DNA from: Acidobacteriota bacterium
GTDB lineage: Bacteria > Acidobacteriota > Terriglobia > Acidiferrales > UBA7541
Assembly (NCBI GenBank): GCA_021818865.1
Contig: JAKASX010000001.1
Coordinates: forward strand, 83,058 to 147,057
Length of the DNA: 64,000 nt
Reading direction: 5' to 3'
Made by a program: the position numbers and the translations under genes. Below the pieces are notes generated by a model. It was given only the letters and a program-made list of their open reading frames with translations, was not told where the DNA came from and did no database searches. Shown in pieces: positions 47,742-56,626 of this stretch (within the stretch, counting starts at the first letter, position 1; every line of letters begins with the position of its first letter).

Positions 47742-47827
47742 CTTGCCTCTGCCTCCTTCGAGCGCTTTCCCTCGGTGAGCCATTCCAACGGAAGAGCGAT
47801 TTCCTTGCAGAATTGGAAAGAGCGGAG

Positions 47828-47856
47828 ATTATAGGAAAAGCTTCGCGCCCGTTCAA
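47828..47856 (-). promoter_or_regulatory. Sigma-70-type promoter of the TPR protein gene
   Basis: Minus strand: TTGAAC (47856-47851), 17-base spacer, TATAAT (47833-47828), a perfect -10 box. The leader would be about 80 bases long. Confidence 0.8.
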
Positions 47857-47987
47857 GCATCCTTTGCAATCGCGAGTGATTCCGCTCTTTGGCCCGAGGC
47901 ACGTCAGCCTTCGGCCTGAACATCCCTCGAATGATATGATGGCATAAAATCAGCTGTGGTCGCCCGGAATCACACAAGGAGGACCCC

Positions 47988-48713
47988 ATGCCAGCATCCC
48001 CATCCAAACCCCTCGCAGGTCAGGTCGCGCTGGTGACCGGCGCGAGCCGAGGCATCGGCCGCGCCATCGCGCGGCGGCTGGGCCGCATGGGCGCCGCAGT
48101 CAGCCTTTGCGCGCGCCAACGAGAAGCGCTCGAAGAAGCCCACAAGGAGATGGATGCCGAAGGTATCGCCTCGCTGGCCGTTGTGGCCGACGTTTCGCGC
48201 GCGCAGGACGTGGACCGGTTGGTGGAAACCACGAGGCAGGAACTGGGGGAAATCGATATTCTGGTCAACAACGCGGGCGTGGGCTGGTTTGGGCCGGTGC
48301 AGGACGCGACCGAGGAAGATTGGGACCGCGTCCTCGAAACGAATCTGAAAGCTCCGTTTCTGCTGCTGCGCGCCGTGGCACCTGCGATGATGGAGCGCCG
48401 CGCCGGGCACATCATTCAAATCGCGTCGCTCGCGGCCAAGAACGCGTTCGCCGGAGGAGCGCTGTATTGTGCTTCGAAATGGGGCCTGCTGGGCATGACG
48501 CAGGCGGCCGCGGAAGACCTGAGAAGCTACGGCATTCGGGCCAGCGTCATCTGCCCCGGCAGCGTCCTGACTGAATTCTCCCCTCACGCGGGCAAGAACC
48601 CAGACAAGATGCTCCGGCCGGACGACGTGGCGCACGCGGTGGAAATGATCGTGCTCCAGCCGCCTCGGAGCTTCATCAGCGAGGTTCTGCTCCGTCCAAC
48701 GGAAAAACCCTAG
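47988..48713 (+). CDS. Short-chain dehydrogenase/reductase (FabG-like)
   Basis: 241 residues with an AAGGAGG site. Cofactor motif VTGASRGIGRAIA, NNAG in the central strand (ILVNNAGVGWFG), the catalytic Ser in IIQIASLAAKNAFAG, and the Tyr-x-x-x-Lys pair in ALYCASKWGLLGM (Tyr and Lys both present). The PGSVLTEFSP region follows. FabG-type enzymes reduce 3-oxoacyl-ACP, but many SDRs share these motifs, and the function is not fixed. Two -10-like boxes (TATGAT 47935-47940; TAAAAT 47945-47950) lie upstream without a convincing -35. Confidence 0.88.
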   Translation: MPASPSKPLAGQVALVTGASRGIGRAIARRLGRMGAAVSLCARQREALEEAHKEMDAEGIASLAVVADVSRAQDVDRLVETTRQELGEIDILVNNAGVGWFGPVQDATEEDWDRVLETNLKAPFLLLRAVAPAMMERRAGHIIQIASLAAKNAFAGGALYCASKWGLLGMTQAAAEDLRSYGIRASVICPGSVLTEFSPHAGKNPDKMLRPDDVAHAVEMIVLQPPRSFISEVLLRPTEKP

Positions 48714-48810
48714 CGGAACGGACCAAGTTGCCGTAGGCTCGGTAACAGTATTGCGGTCCTGTACGGTGGCCGATTGGCCAACTGAATCCCGTGGGTCTTT
48801 GCTTCTATGA

Positions 48811-48840
48811 TTGTTCTTGCGTGCCCGGCTTCATTAGAAT
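48811..48840 (+). promoter_or_regulatory. Candidate promoter of the small membrane protein gene
   Basis: TTGTTC (48811-48816), 18-base spacer, TAGAAT (48835-48840). The match to consensus is moderate. The leader would be about 55 bases. Confidence 0.45.
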
Positions 48841-48903
48841 GAAACCACTCCGGCCGGTGGTGAGCACACAAATGGCCGCGAGAATGGAAACAGCGGGGAA
48901 ACC

Positions 48904-49293
48904 ATGGTCAATGTGATTATCTACCTGGTAGCGTCCATCGGAGTTGCCGTGCAGACGTATGCCGCGTACCACAACGGCCTGCCCTGGGCGCCCGCCGGGT
49001 CGCTGGCGACGGTGGGACTGATCGGCGTGGTCATCATGGTGCTGGGAACGGCCTGGAGCGCGATCAAGGGTTCCAGCGCCGGGTGGATCGTCTTCATCGG
49101 GGCGCTCTTCTGCTGGGCGTTTTACATTCCCGCACTGGGCAACCTGTTCGGATTCATGCAGGCTGCCGTGACGGAAGGCCGATTGTCCTTGGCGGACTCA
49201 GAAACGTATCTGCGATTGCTTCCGGCCGTACTACTCCTGGTGGCCACATTCACGGCGCTCATGGCCGGGCCGATGGGCAAGAACCCAGACTAA
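48904..49293 (+). CDS. Small membrane protein of unknown function
   Basis: 129 residues with a GGGGAAA site before ATG. Four hydrophobic segments are visible: VIIYLVASIGVAVQTYAAY, LATVGLIGVVIMVLG, AGWIVFIGALFCWAFYIPAL and LRLLPAVLLLVATFTALM. It has no signature residues that I recognise. It is expressed on its own, between an SDR gene and dcd, and has no paralogue in the window. Confidence 0.65.
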   Translation: MVNVIIYLVASIGVAVQTYAAYHNGLPWAPAGSLATVGLIGVVIMVLGTAWSAIKGSSAGWIVFIGALFCWAFYIPALGNLFGFMQAAVTEGRLSLADSETYLRLLPAVLLLVATFTALMAGPMGKNPD

Positions 49294-49364
49294 AATCAGC
49301 ACAGATTGCCCGCGGAACGGTTTCAGCGCAGAGATCGCCCGTAGGCGCGGCCACCGGGAAGCGC

Positions 49365-49919
49365 TCAGATGCGAGGCAGGACGATGCCACCCTGCGCCTG
49401 GTATTTTCCCTTTTTGTCCTTGTAGGAAACTTCGCACGGCTCGTCGGATTCGAAGAAGATCACCTGGCAGAGGCCTTCGTTGCCATAGATGCGCGCCGGG
49501 AGCGGAGTGGTGTTGCTGATTTCGAGCGTGACGTAACCTTCCCATTCGGGCTCGAATGGAGTGACGTTGACGATGATGCCGCAGCGGGCGTAAGTGGATT
49601 TGCCCACACAGATCGTCAGAATGCTGCGCGGAATGCGGAAATATTCCACCGAGCGGCCGAGCGCGAACGAATTGGGCGGAATGATGCACACATCGCTCTT
49701 CACTTCGACGAAGGAACGCGCGTCGAACTGCTTCGGATCCACGGTGGTGGAATTGACGTTAGTAAAAATGCGGAATTCGTCGGCAACGCGCATGTCGTAG
49801 CCGTAGGAGGAAACACCGTAGCTGATCACCCCTTCACGAATCTGCCGGTCCACGAACGGCTCGATCATTTTGTGTTCCAGCGCCATGCGGCGAATCCACC
49901 GGTCGTTCTTCACGCTCAT
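49365..49919 (-). CDS. dcd: dCTP deaminase
   Basis: 184 residues from ATG at 49919, with GGAGGAACG. Seen: [70 protein letters not shown] and the C-terminal [19 protein letters not shown]. The Ser-Thr-Arg cluster of the GKSTYAR motif and the Glu in TLEISN are the family's active-site residues. It deaminates dCTP to dUTP for dTTP synthesis. The upstream in-frame extension is Arg/Pro-rich and not conserved. A bifunctional dCTP deaminase-dUTPase cannot be excluded by eye. Confidence 0.94.
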   Translation of the reverse strand: MSVKNDRWIRRMALEHKMIEPFVDRQIREGVISYGVSSYGYDMRVADEFRIFTNVNSTTVDPKQFDARSFVEVKSDVCIIPPNSFALGRSVEYFRIPRSILTICVGKSTYARCGIIVNVTPFEPEWEGYVTLEISNTTPLPARIYGNEGLCQVIFFESDEPCEVSYKDKKGKYQAQGGIVLPRI

Positions 49920-50098
49920 CTTTTCGTTCCTCCCTCCACCGGAAAAGGAGCGCAGTTTAATATGAGCCGGGCGCTTCGGCCAAGTGCGAGGTCGCAGTGG
50001 GCGCGTCAGCCGGGACCTTGGCAATGCTCAAAGCGGCGAATGGAAAAGGAAGATAGAAAGCCGGGGTGTGGCGCGGAGAGCTTTACTCACAACGACGC

Positions 50099-50128
50099 TT
50101 GACAACCCCCCACCGCTATGTCTAGCAT
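50099..50128 (+). promoter_or_regulatory. Promoter of the HU-like gene
   Basis: TTGACA (50099-50104), 18-base spacer, TAGCAT (50123-50128). The ATG is at 50150, giving a short leader of about 15 bases, which holds the GGAGG site. Confidence 0.6.
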
Positions 50129-50149
50129 TCTCCGCTGCTTGGAGGCGGG

Positions 50150-50422
50150 ATGATCAAGCTGGACCTCGTGAACGCTGTCGTTGAACGACTTGGGGATCGT
50201 GTCTCGCGCAGCAAAGCCGAAGCGGCCGTGGAAACGGTTTTCGAGGCGATGAAGCGCGCGCTGGCGCAAGGCCATCGAATCGAATTGCGCCGGTTCGGCG
50301 TTTTCAACGTAAAACCTCGCAAGACCGGCGTGGGCCGCAACCCGCGCACCGGCGAGCAAGTGAGTATCCCCCCGGGCAAAGCAGTGCGTTTCAAGCCCGG
50401 AAAGGAATTGCAGTCGCTTTAA
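50150..50422 (+). CDS. HU/IHF-family DNA-binding protein
   Basis: 90 residues, the normal HU length. MIKLDLVNAVVERLGDRVSRSKAEAAVETVFEAMKRAL forms the helical base, and RIELRRFGVFNVKPRKTGVGRNPRTGEQVSIPPGKAVRFKPGKEL gives the beta-arm with the DNA-intercalating Pro near GRNPRTGE. It bends DNA and organises the nucleoid. The pattern does not clearly separate HU from IHF, and no second subunit is nearby. Its own promoter and a stem-loop after the stop suggest a single-gene transcript. Confidence 0.93.
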   Translation: MIKLDLVNAVVERLGDRVSRSKAEAAVETVFEAMKRALAQGHRIELRRFGVFNVKPRKTGVGRNPRTGEQVSIPPGKAVRFKPGKELQSL

Positions 50423-50442
50423 CGACTGGGGCGCGGCGCAGA

Positions 50443-50473
50443 GCGCGCAGGCCGCATGGTGCGGGTTGCGCGC
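50443..50473 (+). terminator. Stem-loop after the HU-like gene, possible terminator
   Basis: Left arm 50443-50456 and right arm 50460-50473 pair over 12 of 14 positions around a TGG loop, with a two-base internal mismatch. It lies about 20 bases after the stop codon. No T tract follows directly, so efficiency is uncertain. Confidence 0.45.
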
Positions 50474-50614
50474 GGCCCGTATGGTTTTCGGGCGCAAGGC
50501 AGTCCTAACCCTTTCTCCCTATGACATAACTGCTTCGCCGCGCGCGCTGGCAGGCACCCTGCATGCGCCAAGCGCTTCGACGCCGAGATCTTCGAGAAGA
50601 AAATATCGGGTAAG

Positions 50615-51613
50615 ATGAAATCGAGCATGAGCGACGGCAACGGCCATCGGGAATTTCCCGCAGTGCTTTCGGTTGAGCCGGTCGGCGTGCGGATTCAGGT
50701 GCCGCCGCCGTACGACGAACCGAGGCGCAATCGCCGATCGGCGGCGATCGCTGCCGTGCTCTTCGTGCTGACGGTTTTTTCGACGCTGGCCGTCGGAACC
50801 GAATTTGCATCCGCTTACGCGGCAAACGTCGCTCCGTACACCGACGGCGACATTTTTCCTTATTCGGCGGTGCTGCACCATCCGGGCATCTTGCTGACCG
50901 GGCTCCCGTTCGCTTTCACGCTGATGGCGATTCTGCTGGCGCACGAACTGGGGCATTTTTTCGCCTGCCGGCATTACCGCATTCCCGCCAGCTATCCGTA
51001 TTTTCTTCCCGCGCCGACGTTGATCGGGACGCTGGGCGCCTTCATCCGCATTCGTTCGCCGATCATCAACCGCAAGGCGCTTTTCGATATTGGCCTTTCC
51101 GGGCCGGTGGTGGGATTCATCTTCGCGCTGCCGGCGCTCGCCATCGCTATCGCCGTTTCCAAGGTGGTTCCGGGAGCGGCGGCGCGGGCGCCGCTCGTTT
51201 TCGGCAATCCGCCGCTGGTGCGGCTGCTCGAAGCGGTGCTGCGGCCGAATGTGAAGCCGGGCGATCTGTTGCTGGACCCGGTGGGTTACGCGGCGTGGGT
51301 GGGACTCTTCGTTACGGCGCTGAATCTTTTGCCCGCCAGCCAGCTCGATGGCGGACATATCGTTTACGCGCTTGCTTCGGAAAAGCACCGGCTGCTTTCG
51401 CTGCTTGTGGTGATCGCGCTGGTGCCGCTGGCCTATTTCTGGGCAGGCTGGTTGCTGTGGGCGTTTTTGCTGCTGCTGATCGGTTTCCGGCATCCGCCGC
51501 TGCTCGATCGCTGGGAACCGCTCGACGCGAAGCGGCGCTTTTGGGCGGTTGTGGCGCTGGTGATTTTCCTGCTCTGCTTCACGCCAATTCCCTTCTCCCT
51601 GCACGGGGCCTGA
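50615..51613 (+). CDS. Site-2-protease (M50) family intramembrane metalloprotease
   Basis: 332 residues. The zinc motif HELGH is in LLAHELGHFFACRHYRIPASYPYFLP, and the third ligand Asp is in ASQLDGGHIVYALA, both inside membrane helices. About seven helices are expected. M50 enzymes cut regulatory membrane proteins, such as anti-sigma factors, or plastid-like substrates. The N-terminal 45 residues are soluble. There are two in-frame ATGs near the start (50615 and 50627); the first is used here. No sigma or anti-sigma gene is adjacent, so the target is unknown. It converges on priA with nine bases between stops. Confidence 0.87.
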   Translation: MKSSMSDGNGHREFPAVLSVEPVGVRIQVPPPYDEPRRNRRSAAIAAVLFVLTVFSTLAVGTEFASAYAANVAPYTDGDIFPYSAVLHHPGILLTGLPFAFTLMAILLAHELGHFFACRHYRIPASYPYFLPAPTLIGTLGAFIRIRSPIINRKALFDIGLSGPVVGFIFALPALAIAIAVSKVVPGAAARAPLVFGNPPLVRLLEAVLRPNVKPGDLLLDPVGYAAWVGLFVTALNLLPASQLDGGHIVYALASEKHRLLSLLVVIALVPLAYFWAGWLLWAFLLLLIGFRHPPLLDRWEPLDAKRRFWAVVALVIFLLCFTPIPFSLHGA

Positions 51614-51622
51614 CCCCGGGAA

Positions 51623-54061
51623 TCACATCAAGCTGACGGGATCCACGTCCACGAGGACGGCGGTATCGGGAATCTCCTTCTGCGCGCAGAAGGCGAGGCA
51701 GCCGGCGAGCGCACGCACCAGCGAAGAACGGCGCGGCGATTTCAGCAGGAACTGATACCGATGCTCGCGTTTGAGCCGGGCGAGCGGAGCGGGCGCGGGA
51801 CCCAGCACGCGCAAACCCTCGGCTTGGCACTGCTGAAAATAGCCCGCGAGCGCCCGCGTCCACGTCACCACGCGTTCCACGCTGCGATCCCTCACCACAA
51901 CGTTCGCCAGGGCGGCGAACGGCGGATAGTGCATCAGCCGGCGGAAACGGACTTCCTGCTCGAAGAAGGAGGTGTAATCCTGGCGTGCTGCGTGCTGAAT
52001 GGCGTAGTGATCGGGGTGGTAGCTTTCGACGAGCACGCGACCGTCGAGCGCGCCGCGCCCGGCACGCCCGGCCACCTGCGTGAGAAGCTGGAAGGCGCGC
52101 TCGGCGGCACGGAAATCGGGCACCGCGAGCGAGCGATCGGCTCCCACCACGCCGACGAGCGTGACGCGCTGAAAATCGTGGCCTTTGGCGACCATCTGCG
52201 TTCCCACGAGGATGTCGACGTCGCCACGCGCGAAAGCGCCGAGCACCTGGCGAAACGCGTGGCGGGAAGTTGCGGTATCGCGATCGAGCCGCGCGATCCG
52301 CGCGCGCGGAAATTGGCCGTGAAGGAATTCCTCGATGCGTTCGGAGCCCTCGCCGAAATAGTAGAGATATTCCGAGCGGCATTTGGGGCATTCGCGCGGC
52401 ACGGCAATCGAATAGCCGCAGTAATGACAGACCAGGCGATCGCGCTGCTTGTGATAGGTGAGCGCGATGCTGCAATGGGCGCATTCGATCGTCGCGCCGC
52501 AGGCGCGGCAAAGCACGAACCAGGAATAGCCGCGGCGATTGATCAGCACGAGCGCCTGTGTGCCGCGGTCGAGGCACTGGCGCAGGCTGTCGAGAAGGGC
52601 GTGGGAAACGGGCAGGGCGCGTTTTTGCTCCTCGAATTCGGCGCGGAGATCCACCACATCCACATGCGCGAGCGGCCGATTGGCTACCCGGCCGCCGAGT
52701 TCTAGCAAACGGTATTTGCCCTGGCGCGCGTGGTGAAAACTTTCGAGCGACGGCGTAGCCGAACCGAGAAGAACCGCCGCACCCTCGAGTTTCGCCCGCA
52801 TGACGGCGGTATCGCGACCGTTGTAGCGCGGCGTTTCCTCCTGTTTGTAGCTGGATTCTTGTTCTTCATCCACCACCATGAGGCCGAGCGGCGAAACCGG
52901 CGCGAAAACCCCCAGACGAGTGGCCACAACAACCGTCGCTTCACCGCGACGGATCCGCCACCATTCGCGGGAGCGTTCCGCGTCGCCCAATGAACTGTGC
53001 AGCACGGCCACGCGATCGCCGAATCGGGCGCGCGCCTGGCGGCCCAAGGCGTAGGTGAGGGCAATTTCGGGCACGAGCAGGATGGCGCCGCGGCCATGAG
53101 CGAGCGCCGCTTCGGTTGCACGCAAATAGACTTCCGTTTTTCCGCTCCCGGTGGCGCCGAAAAGCAAGCCGGGCCGAAACGCCCCCGAACCGATCCATTC
53201 GCTGATTTCCGCGAGCGCGCGCTGCTGGCCGCCGGTGAGTTCGTTTACCGGAGCGAATTCTTCCGGATCGATTTCCTCGCGCTCGATCCCCGGCGCTTCC
53301 TCCCACAGCTCGATTTTTCCCGCGTGGGCCAGCCGATCGAACGCGGTGCGAGCGAGACCCGAACGCCGCGCGGCCTCGGCCAACGGCAGGGCGCCGGCGG
53401 CGAGCAGGATTTCGCGAAGACGGCTTTCGGATTCGCCCTCCGCAGGTGAATCCTTGCGCCAGGCGGCGATCTTTTGGCCTCGGACGTGGCGCCGTGCAGC
53501 CGTTTCGTGCATTTCCACCATTTCGGCCGACATGAGGCGTTCGAGAGCGGCTTCGCCGCCGGACTGCTTCGCCAGCCGTTCAATCCGCACACCGGAAATT
53601 TCGCCGCCGGCGTCGGCGATTGCACCAAGCAGCGCCGCTTCCGCCGCTTCGGCTGCGGACGGCGGCACAACCGTTTCACCGAGTGCATGCCGGCGCGCGC
53701 GCCCTGCCGCAGTGAGCCGAAAACGGCGCTCGCGCCGAATTTCCACGACCGGAGGCAGAACCGCGCGAAACACTTCGCCGGGCGGCGCCAGATAATATTC
53801 GGCGACCCAGCGGCCCAGCCGCACCACGGTTTCCGTTAAAGCGGGAAGAACGTCGGGAACGTCGAGAACGGATTTCAGGCCGTCGGTTTTGCGCGGCTCG
53901 TCGCTCACTTCAAGCGCAACGCCCACCAGAACGCGGTTGCGAAACGGCACGACCACGCGCGAGCCGACCGCGACGGTATTGCGAAATCCCGGCGGAACGC
54001 GGTAGCTGAACAGACGGCGCAGCGGCACCGGCAACGCGACTTCGCAGAAGCAATCGCTCAT
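51623..54061 (-). CDS. priA: Primosomal replication protein PriA (superfamily 2 helicase)
   Basis: 812 residues. The N-terminal 3'-DNA-binding region (VALPVPLRRLFSYRVPPGF) leads to helicase motifs: FGATGSGKTEVYLRATEAAL (Walker A), VVDEEQESSYKQEETPRY (DEEQ instead of the usual DEEH), LGSATPS, INRRGYSWFVLC, and VGTQMVAKGHDF. Eight Cys in paired C-x2-C motifs, from CRACGATIECAHC to CPKC, bind two zinc ions. PriA restarts stalled replication forks and loads DnaB. Residues 130-240 form a longer winged-helix region. It follows the convergent M50 gene directly. Confidence 0.95.
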   Translation of the reverse strand: MSDCFCEVALPVPLRRLFSYRVPPGFRNTVAVGSRVVVPFRNRVLVGVALEVSDEPRKTDGLKSVLDVPDVLPALTETVVRLGRWVAEYYLAPPGEVFRAVLPPVVEIRRERRFRLTAAGRARRHALGETVVPPSAAEAAEAALLGAIADAGGEISGVRIERLAKQSGGEAALERLMSAEMVEMHETAARRHVRGQKIAAWRKDSPAEGESESRLREILLAAGALPLAEAARRSGLARTAFDRLAHAGKIELWEEAPGIEREEIDPEEFAPVNELTGGQQRALAEISEWIGSGAFRPGLLFGATGSGKTEVYLRATEAALAHGRGAILLVPEIALTYALGRQARARFGDRVAVLHSSLGDAERSREWWRIRRGEATVVVATRLGVFAPVSPLGLMVVDEEQESSYKQEETPRYNGRDTAVMRAKLEGAAVLLGSATPSLESFHHARQGKYRLLELGGRVANRPLAHVDVVDLRAEFEEQKRALPVSHALLDSLRQCLDRGTQALVLINRRGYSWFVLCRACGATIECAHCSIALTYHKQRDRLVCHYCGYSIAVPRECPKCRSEYLYYFGEGSERIEEFLHGQFPRARIARLDRDTATSRHAFRQVLGAFARGDVDILVGTQMVAKGHDFQRVTLVGVVGADRSLAVPDFRAAERAFQLLTQVAGRAGRGALDGRVLVESYHPDHYAIQHAARQDYTSFFEQEVRFRRLMHYPPFAALANVVVRDRSVERVVTWTRALAGYFQQCQAEGLRVLGPAPAPLARLKREHRYQFLLKSPRRSSLVRALAGCLAFCAQKEIPDTAVLVDVDPVSLM

Positions 54062-54381
54062 CGTGCGCCTAGTCTATCAGCCTGCCTCTCCGTCGCCGAA
54101 CGAGTGCCGCGCCAGCCTGGCATTGCCCAGCAACGCGAGGATTCGGCGCATCCTTCGAGGACGGCCTCAACAACAGCCTGCTTCCGAGAACCGGTAAGCA
54201 GACCGCTGCCGACACACGGCGGCCCAAACCAGACCCCACGCTCTTCAGGCCTTTCAAGCAGCCTTTTGAAGGCGGGAAGGTCGGTCGCCGCGTGCGTCGG
54301 GCGCCTCACGGGGCATGTAGAGTTCCCGTTCCGAATAGTCAATCAGGAACGCATGGATAGGTAATAATAATTATATTGTAG
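54062..54381. other. Intergenic stretch with no gene recognised
   Basis: About 320 bases between the priA start and an AT-rich promoter. Short open frames on both strands here have no family signature. The last 20 bases shift abruptly to high A+T, with an ATAATTAT palindrome at 54367-54374. A weak hairpin-like GTTCC...GGAAC pair lies near 54330-54352. Confidence 0.6.
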
Positions 54382-54410
54382 TTGACATTCTTAATCTAAA
54401 TAACTATTAT
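54382..54410 (+). promoter_or_regulatory. Strong AT-rich promoter of the DUF2089-SHOCT-MFS cluster
   Basis: TTGACA (54382-54387), a 17-base spacer, TATTAT (54405-54410). The 60 bases at 54361-54420 are about 82% A+T, in a window of about 60% G+C. An inverted repeat, AATAA-n3-TTATT, overlaps the -10 box and might be an operator. Confidence 0.85.
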
Positions 54411-54433
54411 TCTTTCCATTATTGAGGACGACT

Positions 54434-54817
54434 ATGGATATTTCGAAGGCAATATGCCCCGAATGTCAGACGCCTCTGAAAGTTTCCCGTATGACATGTT
54501 CAGTCTGCGGAATGGCGATGGAAGGGGAGTTTGAACTCTCCCCGCTTGGCAAGCTGTCGCCGGAAGACCAAGCGTTTGTCATTGCATTCGTTCGTCATCA
54601 CGGCTCGCTCAAGAAGATGGAGGCAATATTCTGGATCAGCTACCCGACGGTGAAGAACCGGCTCAACGCCATCGGGGCGAAGCTCGATAAGTCGTTCGAG
54701 GCGCCCTCGCCAAATTTGTACGTCCTTGAGCAGCTCTCGCGCGGAGAACTAACGGTGGATGAGGCGCTCGAACGGCTCGGTGGAGAGCCAGATTCAGGAG
54801 GAAACGATGTCGGCTGA
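54434..54817 (+). CDS. DUF2089-type zinc-ribbon and HTH protein, putative regulator
   Basis: 127 residues from ATG at 54434, with GAGGAC before it. A zinc ribbon at the N-terminus has two C-x2-C pairs (Cys at about 8, 11, 22 and 25). LSPEDQAFVIAFVRHHGSLKKMEAIFWISYPTVKNRLNAIGAKL is a helix-turn-helix-like region, and a C-terminal ISRGELTVDEALERL-like helix resembles the SHOCT motif. This matches the DUF2089 family, thought to regulate neighbouring genes. It ends 11 bases inside the next gene. Autoregulation at the AT-rich promoter is a reasonable guess. Confidence 0.82.
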   Translation: MDISKAICPECQTPLKVSRMTCSVCGMAMEGEFELSPLGKLSPEDQAFVIAFVRHHGSLKKMEAIFWISYPTVKNRLNAIGAKLDKSFEAPSPNLYVLEQLSRGELTVDEALERLGGEPDSGGNDVG

Positions 54818-55220
54818 AAGAAGAAAAATTCTGGAGATGTTGGCGGAAGGGAAGATCACCTCCGAGGATGCCGAGCGTCTGCTCGACAAAATCGAACGGA
54901 CGACCGTGACGGCGGCGTCGGCGAAGGAGTCTGCCGGCGAAGCGCGAGGAGGGCCGAAAAAGCTGCGATTCCTCCGCATCCTGGTCGAGCGGCCCGGCGA
55001 GGACAATGTGAACGTGAGGTTGCCTCTGGCTTTCACTCGCACGGGGACGCGATTGCTCGCTGTGCTGCCGCAACGTGTGACCGACCGGCTTGCCGAGCAC
55101 GGTGTCGACCTCGGGGTTCTGACCGCACTGAAAGGCGAGGACCTCGACAAAGCGCTCGAGGAGCTAAACGTCGACATTGAAAAAGGTGATGGGACAAAGG
55201 TGAGGATCTTCTGCGAATGA
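54807..55220 (+). CDS. SHOCT-like (YvlB N-terminal type) domain protein
   Basis: 137 residues with AGGAGG. The N-terminus, RRKILEMLAEGKITSEDAERLLDKI, is a SHOCT-like helical pair. The rest has a beta-rich part (LRFLRILVERPGEDNVNVRLPLAFTRTGTRLLAVLP) and another helical pair, ALKGEDLDKALEELNVDIEKGDGTKVRIF. The domain pairs with DUF2089 genes and membrane-stress or transport genes in various bacteria. Function is unknown; it may oligomerise with the DUF2089 protein. It overlaps that gene by 11 bases and is translated in another frame. Confidence 0.8.
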   Translation: MSAERRKILEMLAEGKITSEDAERLLDKIERTTVTAASAKESAGEARGGPKKLRFLRILVERPGEDNVNVRLPLAFTRTGTRLLAVLPQRVTDRLAEHGVDLGVLTALKGEDLDKALEELNVDIEKGDGTKVRIFCE

Positions 55221-55274
55221 GCCGACCGCCAGGATGTCGCGTCTTGCGTAAGCCGTTCTGCATCGTGCGCATCT

Positions 55275-56606
55275 TTGAATCCCATTCATCGCATTGGCAC
55301 GCGCATGATGGATGAAGGCGGCGTCCCGAGCATCTATGAGCACAAGTCCCAAATGGAAATGCGGGTTAATGCAATGGATGGACCGCCTGCGGAAGCACTC
55401 GGCGAAACAGCGTCGGTGCATCCTCTTCGCGCGAAATATTTTCGCCGCTTCTGGATCGGGGCGACGATTTCGCTATTCGGCGACCAGTTTTACCTGGTCG
55501 CTCTGCCCTGGCTGGTGCTGCAACTGACCGGGTCGGGTCTGGCGCTGGGCACGATCCTGATGGTGGCGGCGATTCCGCGCGCGGTTTTCATGCTGATTGG
55601 CGGAGCGGCGAGCGACCGGATTTCCCCTCGGCGCGTCATGATCGCCACGGGAATCGCGCGAACGATTCTGGTGGCTGCCGTGGCAGGGTTGATCTACCTG
55701 CACCTGCTCAGGCTGTGGCACCTGTATCTGCTCGCGGGAGCGTTCGGTTTCGCCGACGCGTTTTCGTATCCCGCGGCGATGGCGCTTCTTCCCTCGCTGG
55801 TTTCGCTCGACCGGTTGCCAGCGGCGAATGCGCTTTTCGGCGGCAGCGCGCAACTGAGCACAACCGTCGGACCCGCGCCTGCGGGATGGACGGTGAAGCG
55901 CTGGGGCGTTGCGGCCGCGTTCGCGATCGACGCGGTGAGTTTTCTCTTTGTAATCGCGGCCCTGCTCATGATCCCCGATCCACCCGCGACGCCGGCGGCG
56001 CGCCGGCCCAGCATGGGGAAGGCGATCCTCGAAGGATTGCGCTACGTGGCGCAGGATCCGCCCATGCGCGCGCTGGTTCTGATGATCGCCGCGATGAATT
56101 TCGGCGTCGCCGGGCCGCTGGTCATCGGGCTGGCGGCGATTGGGAAACAACGCTTTCGCTCAGCCGCCGTTTTCGGCATTCTCCTTTCGGCGATGGCCGG
56201 AGGGGGCCTTGTGGGAACATTTCTTCCAGCCATTTTCCGGCGTCAGCGGCACCGGGGCTTGCTGCTGCTTGGTTTCTCGTTTGCGGTGGGAGTTGGGATG
56301 GCGGCGATCGGGTTCCTGCATCACGTGGCGGCAATCGCCGCGGTGCTTGCTCTGGTGGGGCTGGGCAGCGGACTGGTGGGAGTGCACTTGCAGGCGTGGT
56401 TTCAAGCGCGCGTGGAACGCGCCTTGCTTGGCCGCGTCTTGAGCGTGCTGATGTTTGCAGCCGTGGGATTGATTCCCTTTTCCTACGTCATGGCCGGAGC
56501 GCTCATTCAGGTCAACCTGACGCTGATGTTCGTGGTTTCAGCAGCAATCCTGCTCGTTGTGACGGCGTTCGCCGCGCTGAATCCCACCGTGAGAGCGATT
56601 GACTGA
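55275..56606 (+). CDS. Major facilitator superfamily transporter
   Basis: Up to 443 residues. About twelve hydrophobic helices start near FRRFWIGATISLFGDQFYLVALPWLVLQLTGSG, with the MFS loop motif ASDRISPRRVMIA after helix 2. The family resembles Bcr/MFS_3 permeases such as those for enterobactin or macrolides. The start is uncertain: TTG at 55275 or ATGs at 55305, 55308, 55353 and 55374 all lack a good ribosome site, and the first 55 residues are not conserved. Its place after two regulator-like genes suggests drug or metabolite export under their control. The substrate is not known. Confidence 0.82.
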   Translation: MNPIHRIGTRMMDEGGVPSIYEHKSQMEMRVNAMDGPPAEALGETASVHPLRAKYFRRFWIGATISLFGDQFYLVALPWLVLQLTGSGLALGTILMVAAIPRAVFMLIGGAASDRISPRRVMIATGIARTILVAAVAGLIYLHLLRLWHLYLLAGAFGFADAFSYPAAMALLPSLVSLDRLPAANALFGGSAQLSTTVGPAPAGWTVKRWGVAAAFAIDAVSFLFVIAALLMIPDPPATPAARRPSMGKAILEGLRYVAQDPPMRALVLMIAAMNFGVAGPLVIGLAAIGKQRFRSAAVFGILLSAMAGGGLVGTFLPAIFRRQRHRGLLLLGFSFAVGVGMAAIGFLHHVAAIAAVLALVGLGSGLVGVHLQAWFQARVERALLGRVLSVLMFAAVGLIPFSYVMAGALIQVNLTLMFVVSAAILLVVTAFAALNPTVRAID

Positions 56607-56626
56607 ACGGCGCGCCCGCGAACCGT

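Noticed and set aside
50423..50614. Possible tRNA or small RNA after the HU-like gene
   Set aside because: There is a strong stem-loop, but no cloverleaf, T-loop or anticodon arm can be drawn.
54058..54364. Small open frames on both strands upstream of the DUF2089 promoter
   Set aside because: They overlap each other, have no ribosome sites and no recognisable residues.
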